Below are positions 1 to 5,863 of a stretch of 10,741 nt of DNA, in pieces; position 1 is the stretch's first letter; each line of letters starts with the position of its first letter. The notes beneath the pieces are model-generated. The model worked only from the letters and a program-made list of their open reading frames with translations, made no database searches and was not told where the DNA came from. The stretch covers positions 1 through 10,741 of the forward strand of contig CAYOJD010000104.1 of the NCBI GenBank assembly GCA_964404205.1, given 5' to 3'. Origin of the DNA: CAZWBR01 sp964404205 (GTDB lineage: Bacteria; Bacteroidota; Bacteroidia; Bacteroidales; Prolixibacteraceae). The position numbers and the translations under genes are program-made.

Positions 1-1
1 T

Positions 2-82
2 GGCTCAACCTCAATACTGCCGGTGCCTGAGCTTGTCGAAGGTATGGCTGCAGAGCCGGGTGGGGAATATAAAAAAGGGTAA
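2..82 (+). CDS. Possible 3' end of a gene cut by the window edge
   Basis: The frame beginning at base 2 stays open for 26 codons and ends with TAA at 80-82. Its translation contains PVPELVEG, the peptide typically produced when a dispersed CCTGAGCTTGTCGAAGG-type repeat lies in a reading frame, followed by a short polar tail ending EYKKG. The stop lies two bases before the ATG at 85, a spacing that would suit two genes in one transcript. No domain can be recognised. It may be a real C-terminus extended by the repeat, or non-coding sequence that happens to be open; 26 codons is too few to decide. Confidence 0.2.
   Translation, partial: GSTSILPVPELVEGMAAEPGGEYKKG
22..46. repeat. Dispersed intergenic repeat of the CTTCGACAAGCTCAGG type
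   Basis: Bases 26-42 read CCTGAGCTTGTCGAAGG, a core motif known to me from dispersed short repeats in many bacterial genomes, usually flanked by inverted arms such as GGTGCCT and AGGCACC. Here the left arm (22-28) is intact but the right arm (40-46) reads AGGTATG, so only an imperfect stem with G-U pairs remains. It looks like a decayed copy. Only one copy is in the window, so its repetitive nature here is inferred from prior knowledge. Confidence 0.5.
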
Positions 83-84
83 AA

Positions 85-295
85 ATGTTAGCAGAAAAAT
101 TTAGCGAACACATTGTTTTCGAAAAAATTGAACAAATCAACTTCAACAGAACTCGACCAGGAGAAACTTCCAATCTTGCTGACAAACAAATATCAATCAC
201 TGGAAGATGCCAAAGAAATTTTGGGAGATGTGGCCAACATCAGTAAACTATTTATTGAGTTTCAGGAACATCTTTACCAACAAGAAGTTGCTTAA
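85..295 (+). pseudogene. Short gene with probable frameshift, unknown function
   Basis: An ATG at 85 opens a frame reading MLAEKFSEHIVFEKIEQINF that looks like normal protein but turns atypical after about base 145 and stops at 238-240. The next frame is open from 92 to 295 and reads like normal helical protein from about base 150 to the end (TELDQEKLPILLTNKYQSL, then an acidic/aliphatic helix ending LYQQEVA), yet its only start is a TTG at 113. Joining the two frames near 140-150 gives a coherent peptide of roughly 69 residues, which suggests a one-base indel. The C-terminal pattern (LP-LL-KY-DA-LG-I-F-FQ-LY) faintly recalls the end of type I restriction R subunits, but this is only an impression. 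Alternatively it is an intact 60-residue protein starting at the TTG. The last 44 bases overlap the end of the gene on the other strand. Confidence 0.35.
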
Positions 296-1070
296 CAATC
301 TTAACTCGATTATGAATATCCACACCTACCGGGCGATGGTCGGAGGCTTGTGGTTCGTCGATGACGTAACTTCCTTTGAGGGTAAAAGCCGACCGGGGCA
401 TGGGGGTAAAAATATAGTCGATGGTGATGTCGGGCTTGTCGGCCGGAAAGGTGTGTGCCGCGGTATCGGTCAGACAGGTAAAGTGTTTGCTAAGTCGTTT
501 GATTACTTCCGAGCCGGGAGTGGCATTCAGGTCGCCCATCAGGAAACAGGGTTTGTTGAGTTGGGCGGCTACGGCGAAAATGGTATCGAGCGACAGAAGT
601 TGGTCCGCTTCGGTTAACGAGAAATGGGTGTTGAGGATATAGCAATCGCAAAACTCGGCAACCAACAGTACCCGCTCCTCCTCACTGCCGGGCAGCGGGT
701 AATATTTCCACGACATTGCCTTTTGTTTCGAGAGCAGTCCGATGCCATACTTCCCGCCCTGGAAAGGGATGGCCGGAGCATAGATGGCCTCCATACCGGT
801 GAGCATGGCCAGTTTTTGCAATACAAAATCTTTGTTGTACCGTTGCGTGCAGCTGTCGAGCTCCTGAAGGGCCACGAAGTCGGCACCGGAAGCCGTGATA
901 ATACGGGCTATTCTTTCCTGGTCGACCTTGTTGTCGAGCCCTTTGCCGTTACGGATATTGTAGCTGACCAGACGAACGGTGTTGTGCCCTTTTGCGGGAG
1001 TCTGGGCAACAGCGGCTGTAGCAAACTGAAACAACAATACGATTGAGAGCAAAGCGGGAAACCGGTCCAT
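252..1070 (-). CDS. Secreted endonuclease/exonuclease/phosphatase (EEP) family protein
   Basis: This 272-residue protein belongs to the metal-dependent EEP superfamily (DNase I, exonuclease III, sphingomyelinase and inositol-phosphatase relatives), which cleave phosphodiester or phosphomonoester bonds. Numbered from the ATG at 1070, the signature motifs appear in order: SYNIRNG with N38, QELD with E70 as metal ligand, NTHF with H149, GDLNATP with D180 and N182, a DITIDYIF block around D218, and SDHRPV with D244 and H245. All catalytic positions expected for the fold are present. An N-terminal hydrophobic segment ending near AAVAQ (about residue 23) is a Sec signal peptide, so it acts in the periplasm or outside. 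The frame can be extended two codons to a TTG, but the ATG gives the better signal peptide. The substrate cannot be told from sequence. The final ~20 residues after the last motif are an unusual tail that overlaps the short pseudogene on the opposite strand. Confidence 0.9.
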   Translation of the reverse strand: MDRFPALLSIVLLFQFATAAVAQTPAKGHNTVRLVSYNIRNGKGLDNKVDQERIARIITASGADFVALQELDSCTQRYNKDFVLQKLAMLTGMEAIYAPAIPFQGGKYGIGLLSKQKAMSWKYYPLPGSEEERVLLVAEFCDCYILNTHFSLTEADQLLSLDTIFAVAAQLNKPCFLMGDLNATPGSEVIKRLSKHFTCLTDTAAHTFPADKPDITIDYIFTPMPRSAFTLKGSYVIDEPQASDHRPVGVDIHNRVKIVKQLLVGKDVPETQ

Positions 1071-1212
1071 CGTCAACTGGCTTTAGGGTGTAACGGCCAT
1101 AAAAATAATAATTTGTCGGGACTCCCGTATTGTTGCAGATAAGCGGGCGCAAAAAGGGTGCTACTCAAAAATAATTTGTAGTTTAGTTTCCTGAAATTTA
1201 GCTTTTCGCGTT
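1071..1212. promoter_or_regulatory. Divergent intergenic region with a repeated AATAATTTGT
   Basis: This 142-base region separates two genes transcribed away from each other, so it must hold both promoters unless a longer leader is used. The 10-mer AATAATTTGT occurs at 1107-1116 and 1170-1179 on the plus strand; each resembles the TTTG part of a Bacteroidota -7 element but lacks the TA at the right spacing. A small perfect dyad CGGGA-C-TCCCG lies at 1117-1127. No full -33/-7 pair could be assigned. Confidence 0.3.
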
Positions 1213-2064
1213 ATGAAGAAACATCTGCTCTCTATCCTTTTTTTGCTTGTTGTACAGTTGGCCGTGGGTCAGTCGGTTTTCAAATATGTGATTATCCCAA
1301 CCGCTTATCCTGAAATTGGCGAAGGCTTTAATCCTTATGGCATTAGCGGTGAGATTCAGCGTAATTTTCATGCCAAATCTATCCAAAGTCAATTTGAATC
1401 GAAGCAGAAGCCGGCCGATTTGTGCGATGCCCTGACGGTTTCGTTGATAAAGAAGTCAAGCATGTTCAAAAACAAGTTACGGATAGAGCTTAAAGATTGT
1501 ATGAATAATGTGGTTTGGGCAGGCGAAGGTGAAGGCGAATCGAAAGAATACCGGCAGGGATATGCCGAAGCGGTAGCCGATGCATTGTCTGAATTGAAAG
1601 CATTGCCTGAAAACAACCTCCGGCAACAGTTCAATGCTTTGCCGGCAGCGGTTACCGAAAAAACGGCAGCAGCTGTAACGGTAGCGCCGGCAGCAGCAGT
1701 TCAGGTAGCCCCGGAAAGCCTCGCACCGGTAAAAGCTGAGCCGGCAGCCACTGTCGCGCCCTCTGTAGACCAAACCAACTACAAGCCCCGGAACCTTTAC
1801 TGGAACAGCAGCTACTTTATTGATGTTGTTCCGGCCGGGAATGAGAAACAGCTTATTGTGCTCAACGGAAAGTTGTTGGGCTATACCGATTTTCAGGAGA
1901 TTGGGACTTTGAGCCCGTCGGGGCTTGAGCATGTGTTTACCGTGAAATGGGTTACCCCTGACGGAAAAGCCATCCAGGGGGTTGCCAAAGCAGACGATAA
2001 GGGATTGACTATCTCGTTGAACAGGGAAGATGCACCGGAGGTGATTTATTTGCAGAAATACTAA
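1213..2064 (+). CDS. Secreted protein of unknown function with Ala/Pro-rich linker
   Basis: The 283-residue product begins with MKKHLLSILFLLVVQLAVGQ, a clear Sec signal peptide ending near residue 20. An N-terminal domain (about 21-130) opens with FKYVIIPTAY and includes LRIELKDCMNNVVWAGEGEG followed by a helix, KEYRQGYAEAVADALSELK. This pattern resembles small secreted proteins common in Flavobacteriia and Bacteroidales that have no assigned function. Residues 143-185 form a low-complexity linker rich in Ala, Pro, Val and Glu. The C-terminal part (about 190-283) is beta-rich (SSYFIDVVPAGNEKQLIVLN, VFTVKWVTPDGK) and may be a separate small domain. Two cysteines (71 and 96) lie in the N-terminal domain and could form a disulfide. 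It is a single gene, divergent from the EEP enzyme and convergent with the next gene; the start is set by the signal peptide. Coding status is very likely; function is not known to me. Confidence 0.85.
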   Translation: MKKHLLSILFLLVVQLAVGQSVFKYVIIPTAYPEIGEGFNPYGISGEIQRNFHAKSIQSQFESKQKPADLCDALTVSLIKKSSMFKNKLRIELKDCMNNVVWAGEGEGESKEYRQGYAEAVADALSELKALPENNLRQQFNALPAAVTEKTAAAVTVAPAAAVQVAPESLAPVKAEPAATVAPSVDQTNYKPRNLYWNSSYFIDVVPAGNEKQLIVLNGKLLGYTDFQEIGTLSPSGLEHVFTVKWVTPDGKAIQGVAKADDKGLTISLNREDAPEVIYLQKY

Positions 2065-2082
2065 CCGGAAACGCTCTTTACG

Positions 2083-2526
2083 CTATTTCAGCCCTTTTAT
2101 CCAGTTGATTAACCTGATGCGTTCCTTTCGGGGGATGGCCGAGAAGCATACCGGCGGGTAGTCGGCAAAGCCTTGTTTTAGGCGGACCGTGAAGCTGACA
2201 TCCCATTTGAGCCCAAGGAAATATTTGCTGACCTCTACCTTTTTCAGGCTGCTGACCGGAAATTCGATTGACTCGTATTGCCGGTTTACGGAGAATACGG
2301 CATAATACCGTATCGAGAGGCGGCCATTCTCTTCGGCTATTTTCACATATTGCAGGTTTAGCATGGTTACCAACAGGATGCCCAGCAAAAAGAAGCCGGC
2401 AATAATGGCAACGATGACAAACTCTTCGAGGAAAATAAAGGCTGTAGCTGTCAGTAGCAGCAATATTCCCACCAATAGAAAAGTGTTTTTCAGTTTCGTC
2501 ACACTGTTTTTGTTGCTGTAAACCAT
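2083..2526 (-). CDS. Small two-helix membrane protein with PH-like C-terminal domain
   Basis: This 147-residue protein has two adjacent hydrophobic segments at about residues 14-33 and 35-55, the second followed directly by a soluble part (about 58-147). That part is a run of alternating beta strands (YVKIAEENGRLSIRYY, SIEFPVSSLKKVEV, WDVSFTVRLKQG) and a final helix (RKERIRLINWIKGL). This architecture, a two-helix hairpin followed by a seven-strand-plus-helix domain, matches membrane proteins with a bacterial PH-like domain; the assignment is structural inference, with no catalytic motif seen. The short loop between the helices would place the N-terminus and the C-terminal domain on the same side, most likely the cytoplasm. 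The stop lies 18 bases from the convergent stop at 2064; the ATG start is 93 bases from the divergent aroB start. Confidence 0.8.
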   Translation of the reverse strand: MVYSNKNSVTKLKNTFLLVGILLLLTATAFIFLEEFVIVAIIAGFFLLGILLVTMLNLQYVKIAEENGRLSIRYYAVFSVNRQYESIEFPVSSLKKVEVSKYFLGLKWDVSFTVRLKQGFADYPPVCFSAIPRKERIRLINWIKGLK

Positions 2527-2591
2527 AATTGTTTGCGGTTAAAAAGATGGGTAAATGTCATTATTCCGAAAACCAAGATAGTAATTTCTTT

Positions 2592-2599
2592 TAACTTTG
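2592..2599 (+). promoter_or_regulatory. Candidate -7 promoter element for aroB-aroA
   Basis: TAACTTTG matches the Bacteroidota -7 consensus TAnnTTTG at every defined position and lies 20 bases before the aroB ATG, which would give a very short leader. The expected TTTG about 20 bases further upstream (around 2568-2572) is not present, so the -33 part is degenerate. The position, between divergent genes and ahead of an operon, supports it. Confidence 0.45.
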
Positions 2600-2619
2600 C
2601 TGCATAGAACAACAATACG

Positions 2620-3687
2620 ATGGAGAAAACCCCGCAATATCATGTCCCGGTAACGGTGACAACAGCGCTTGGTGAGGTGTTGGGAAAGATTCTGGCAGCC
2701 TATCCCGACGACAAGTTATTTCTGGTCACCGAGGAGCATTGTGCACAGTGGTGCATTCCCCCTGTTATAGATACCCCGGGGTTTTCGAAGCTGAAACAGG
2801 TGGTGATTCCTTCGGGCGAAGAGAACAAGAAACTTTCGTCGGTCGAGCAGATTTGGCTGTTTCTGAGCCAAAACGGTGCCGATCGCAAATCGCTGGTGGT
2901 CAATCTGGGTGGCGGGATGCTGACCGACCTTGGGAGCTTTGCCGCTTCGACCTTCAAGCGGGGGTGCGATTTTGTCAATATCCCTACCACGCTGCTGGCC
3001 CAGGTCGATGCATCGGTGGGCGGAAAGACCGGTTTCAACTTTAACGGACTCAAGAACGAGATTGGGGTTATCAATCAACCCAATCACGTATTGATAGACA
3101 CCCGTTTTCTGCAAACGATTGACCATCCCAATTTCCTTTCGGGATATGCCGAGATGATAAAACATGGGCTGATTTTCTCGACCGACCACCTGGAAGAGGT
3201 CCGACGGTTCGACCTTATTCAACCCGATTTGAAGATCCTGAGCGGGATGATAGCCCGTTCGGTGGCCATCAAGGATTACTTTGTCGACAAAGATCCCAAT
3301 GAAAGGAACATCCGTAAGGCACTCAATTTTGGGCACACCATTGGCCATGCATTCGAAAGTTATGCAATGGAAAGCGGAAAGCCCATTTTGCATGGTTTCG
3401 CGGTAGCTTATGGCATGATGGCCGAACTTTGGCTGTCGCACCGCGAATGTGGTTTTCCGAAAGAGGAGATGGTGCAACTGATTGAGTGGCTCAAGTCGAT
3501 ATACGGGAAATTTGAAGTGGCCGAAAGCGATTATGCGGCCCTGTTTGAATTGATGACCCACGATAAAAAGAACGAAGGGAAACGCATCAATTTCACCTTG
3601 CTGCCCGGGGCCGGGAGGTTTGAAATCAATTGTAACTGCGGTCGTGAACGGGTTTACGAAGCGCTCGATTTTTACCAAAATATTTAA
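2620..3687 (+). CDS. aroB: 3-dehydroquinate synthase
   Basis: AroB converts 3-deoxy-D-arabino-heptulosonate 7-phosphate to 3-dehydroquinate, the second step of the shikimate pathway, in the cytoplasm with NAD and a divalent metal (Zn or Co). The 355-residue length is normal for the family. Visible hallmarks: a glycine-rich NAD-binding stretch VVNLGGGMLTDLGSFAA (about residues 93-109); IPTTLLAQVDASVGGKTGFN (121-140) with substrate-binding Asp130 and Lys136; a second lysine at 145; YAEMIKHG with metal ligand E178; NFGHTIGHAFE with H239 as ligand and H243 as likely catalytic histidine; and LHGFAVAYGM with third ligand H258. All expected active-site residues are intact. The next gene, aroA, starts 5 bases after this stop, so both are almost certainly on one transcript. 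No feature suggests transfer or decay. Confidence 0.97.
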   Translation: MEKTPQYHVPVTVTTALGEVLGKILAAYPDDKLFLVTEEHCAQWCIPPVIDTPGFSKLKQVVIPSGEENKKLSSVEQIWLFLSQNGADRKSLVVNLGGGMLTDLGSFAASTFKRGCDFVNIPTTLLAQVDASVGGKTGFNFNGLKNEIGVINQPNHVLIDTRFLQTIDHPNFLSGYAEMIKHGLIFSTDHLEEVRRFDLIQPDLKILSGMIARSVAIKDYFVDKDPNERNIRKALNFGHTIGHAFESYAMESGKPILHGFAVAYGMMAELWLSHRECGFPKEEMVQLIEWLKSIYGKFEVAESDYAALFELMTHDKKNEGKRINFTLLPGAGRFEINCNCGRERVYEALDFYQNI

Positions 3688-3692
3688 CCGTT

Positions 3693-4934
3693 ATGACGCA
3701 GTACGCCATTACCAAGAAGGATAAAGAGATAAAAGGCGAGTTGTCGATTTCGTCATCGAAAAGTATCAGCAACAGGGCTTTGCTTATCAATGCCCTGAGC
3801 TATTCGGCCCATGAAATTCGCAATTTATCGGACAGCGACGATACGCAGGTGATGCTTAAGGTGCTCAACTCGAACGGCAACCATTTCGATATAGGCCATG
3901 CGGGTACTGCCATGCGTTTTCTTACCGCCTACCTTTCGAAGATTGTTGGGGAGTGGACCATTACCGGTTCGGAGCGGATGCAGCAACGCCCGATAACGAT
4001 TCTGGTGGATGCCCTCCGGAAACTGGGGGCTCAGATTGAATACACCGGTAACGAAGGTTTCCCGCCGCTGAAGATAACGGGTAGTGCGCTAAGGGGCGGC
4101 ACCATTGAACTCGACGGCAGTGTTAGCAGCCAGTATATCTCGGCTTTGCTGATGATCGCTCCCACGGTGCAGGGTGGGTTAACCCTTCGGCTGGCCCATA
4201 AAATCACGTCGAAACCTTATATCGAACTGACGCTGGCGATGATGAAACAGTTTGGCGTTGCCCATCAGTGGCGCGGGAACGAGATTCGCATTGAGCAGCA
4301 GAACTACAAGCCAATACCTTTCACGGTGGAGGCCGACTGGACCGGCGCTTCGTATTGGTATGCCATGGCTGCGTTAAGTTCGAATTGCGATATCTATTTG
4401 AAAGAGTTAAGGCTGCGCTCGTTGCAAGGCGATGCGGCTCAATCTGAATGGTTCGGGCAATATTTTGGGGTACGTTCGCGTCAGGAGGGGAATTGTGTGC
4501 GGCTGACCAAAATCCCGCAGCCTAAAGTCGATCGCCTGAAGATTGATTTTATTGAAAATCCAGATTTGGCGCAAACTTTTGCCGTGCTTGCCGTTTGCAA
4601 AAAACTGCCCTTTCGCTTCAGTGGTTTGAAAACCCTCAAAATCAAGGAGACCGACCGAATTGCGGCTTTAATCAACGAACTGGGGAAACTGGGTGCCGAG
4701 TTGTATGAACCGGCACCGGGCGAGCTGGCCTGGAATGGGGTGACAAAAGAGATGGGAAACCGGCCTCCGGTGATTGAGACCTATCACGACCATCGTATGG
4801 CGCTGGCTTTTGCGCCGGCAGCATTGGTCTATCCTGAGATTCGTTTGGCCGACCCGATGGTGGTTACCAAGTCGTATCCCACATTCTACAGCGATTTGCA
4901 GGCCGTAGGGTTTTCCGTCACCGAAATGAGCTAA
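3693..4934 (+). CDS. aroA: 3-phosphoshikimate 1-carboxyvinyltransferase (EPSP synthase), compact form
   Basis: AroA joins phosphoenolpyruvate to shikimate 3-phosphate to give 5-enolpyruvylshikimate 3-phosphate, the sixth step toward chorismate; it is the target of glyphosate. Residues matching the E. coli active site are visible: K23, S24 and R28 (SSKSISNR); G71-T72 in GHAGTAMRFL; R99 in QQRPI; S145-S146-Q147; S173 and Y176 in TSKPY; D291 in ENPDLAQT; K318, E319 and R322 in KETDR; H367-R368 in HDHRMA; and K393. At 413 residues it is a little shorter than the E. coli enzyme (427). Between DTQVML and the GHAGTAMR loop it has about 26 residues fewer than E. coli, and the loop has His69 and Phe76 where E. 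coli has Asn94 and Pro101. I take these as lineage features, since the rest is intact. It follows aroB by 5 bases and its stop is 7 bases from a convergent stop. Confidence 0.96.
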   Translation: MTQYAITKKDKEIKGELSISSSKSISNRALLINALSYSAHEIRNLSDSDDTQVMLKVLNSNGNHFDIGHAGTAMRFLTAYLSKIVGEWTITGSERMQQRPITILVDALRKLGAQIEYTGNEGFPPLKITGSALRGGTIELDGSVSSQYISALLMIAPTVQGGLTLRLAHKITSKPYIELTLAMMKQFGVAHQWRGNEIRIEQQNYKPIPFTVEADWTGASYWYAMAALSSNCDIYLKELRLRSLQGDAAQSEWFGQYFGVRSRQEGNCVRLTKIPQPKVDRLKIDFIENPDLAQTFAVLAVCKKLPFRFSGLKTLKIKETDRIAALINELGKLGAELYEPAPGELAWNGVTKEMGNRPPVIETYHDHRMALAFAPAALVYPEIRLADPMVVTKSYPTFYSDLQAVGFSVTEMS

Positions 4935-4941
4935 ACAATGA

Positions 4942-5607
4942 TCAACTTTGTTTGAAGAAATGTCTGTCGAGCATTTTTTGGTCGATGGGGTTTACTTTGT
5001 TCAGCGATAAGGTTTTGTAAGCCATACGGGCTACTTTTTCAATAATTACCGTGTAGTCGAAGGCATTCAGCACATCGGTGCCCCAGCAAAACGGACCGTG
5101 GCCATATACCAGTGCCCCCGGAATGCGCATGGGGTCGATTTTCCGTTGGGTAAATGTCTCGACAATTGCCCGTCCTGTTTCCAGTTCGATATCACCCTCA
5201 AGTTCGGCAGGCGAAAGTTGCCGGGTACAGGGAATTTCGCCATTAAAGAAGTTGGCGTGCGTGATGCCCAGCGGAGGGATTCCCAGGCCGGCCTGAGCCC
5301 AGCAACAGGCATATTCGGAGTGCGAATGGACAATTGCCCCTATCTGTGGAAAATTTTTGTACAGTTCGAGGTGGGTATTGGTGTCGACCGATGGTTTTAG
5401 CTTTCCTTCCACAATTTTTCCTTCCAAATCAATCACAACCATATCGGCCGGAATCATCTCTTCGTACTGAATCCCCGAGGGTTTGATGACTACTAATCCT
5501 TTGCTGCGATCGATGGCACTAACATTTCCCCAGGTATAAAGCACGAGCCCTTGTTCGACCAGTTTCAGGCTGGCTTTGTACACCTGATGTTTCAGATTTT
5601 CTAACAT
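4942..5607 (-). CDS. araD: AraD-family (class II aldolase/epimerase) protein, altered active site
   Basis: The 221-residue protein aligns by eye along its length with L-ribulose-5-phosphate 4-epimerase (AraD, UlaF, SgbE), cytoplasmic zinc enzymes that feed L-arabinose or L-ascorbate carbon into the pentose phosphate pathway. Conserved: TWGNVSAIDR (N28), VIKPSGIQY (K42, S44, G45), DTNTH (D75), VHSHSEYA (zinc ligands H94 and H96), IPCTR and GHGPFCWG (third ligand H170). Three deviations stand out. Asn119 in THANFF replaces the catalytic Asp120 of the usual THADYF. The protein ends LDRHFFKQS, without the GAKAYYGQ tail that holds catalytic Tyr229 in E. coli. Val74 replaces a phosphate-site serine (KPSVD against KPSSD). 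Family membership is sure, but epimerase activity is doubtful. The frame can be extended 24 codons to a TTG at 5679; the ATG at 5607 matches the family N-terminus (MLENLKHQVY) and is preferred. No other pentose gene lies nearby. Confidence 0.85.
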   Translation of the reverse strand: MLENLKHQVYKASLKLVEQGLVLYTWGNVSAIDRSKGLVVIKPSGIQYEEMIPADMVVIDLEGKIVEGKLKPSVDTNTHLELYKNFPQIGAIVHSHSEYACCWAQAGLGIPPLGITHANFFNGEIPCTRQLSPAELEGDIELETGRAIVETFTQRKIDPMRIPGALVYGHGPFCWGTDVLNAFDYTVIIEKVARMAYKTLSLNKVNPIDQKMLDRHFFKQS

Positions 5608-5730
5608 TAGTTCTGATGGTTTAAATTTCAGATTTTGCTGCAAGATGGTAAAAATGGTTTGAATCTGCAAGTAAAACAACTGAGTATCTTATAATATGAT
5701 TAACGACTGGTCTGTTTTGGTTTTTATTTG

Positions 5731-5755
5731 TCAATATGTCCGGAAGACATATTGA
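5731..5755. repeat. Perfect 10-bp inverted repeat between divergent genes
   Basis: The arms TCAATATGTC (5731-5740) and GACATATTGA (5746-5755) are exact reverse complements around the 5-base spacer CGGAA. The element lies 124 bases from the minus-strand AraD-family start and 109 bases from the plus-strand ATPase start. It has no T-run on either strand, so it does not look like an intrinsic terminator. A regulator-binding operator is the likeliest role, inferred from form and place only. Confidence 0.55.
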
Positions 5756-5863
5756 AAAGTTGCGGTCAAAGTGAATGAAGCTGCAACAATTTATTGTAAA
5801 TTGCTGTTACTATTTACCCGTCGCAACAGGGTTTTCAAGGATTAAAATTTAAAAGAAACAGAT

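Noticed and set aside
624..1046. A 140-codon plus-strand frame antisense to the EEP gene
   Set aside because: Lies entirely within the EEP gene, which has the full motif set; no domain in the antisense product.
1477..1932. A 151-codon antisense frame inside the secreted protein gene, rich in Cys and Arg
   Set aside because: It mirrors the Ala/Pro-rich linker on the other strand, and composition explains it; no start context or domain.
1030..2621. A shared 14-mer, AACAACAATACGAT, at 1030-1043 and 2608-2621
   Set aside because: One copy is inside the EEP signal-peptide coding region and the other spans the aroB start; with AT-rich sequence a single match of this length is plausibly chance.
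2716..3678. A 320-codon open frame antisense to aroB
   Set aside because: It lies wholly inside aroB, whose every motif is intact; the antisense translation is rich in His, Pro and Arg with no recognisable domain, as expected of a shadow frame.
4933..4953. AAACAA/TTGTTT pairing in the 7-base gap between aroA and the AraD-family gene, as a terminator
   Set aside because: Only six AT-rich pairs with a nine-base loop and no T-run; too weak to call.
5608..5679. N-terminal extension of the AraD-family protein from a TTG
   Set aside because: The family N-terminus begins exactly at the ATG at 5607; the extra 24 residues do not resemble AraD.
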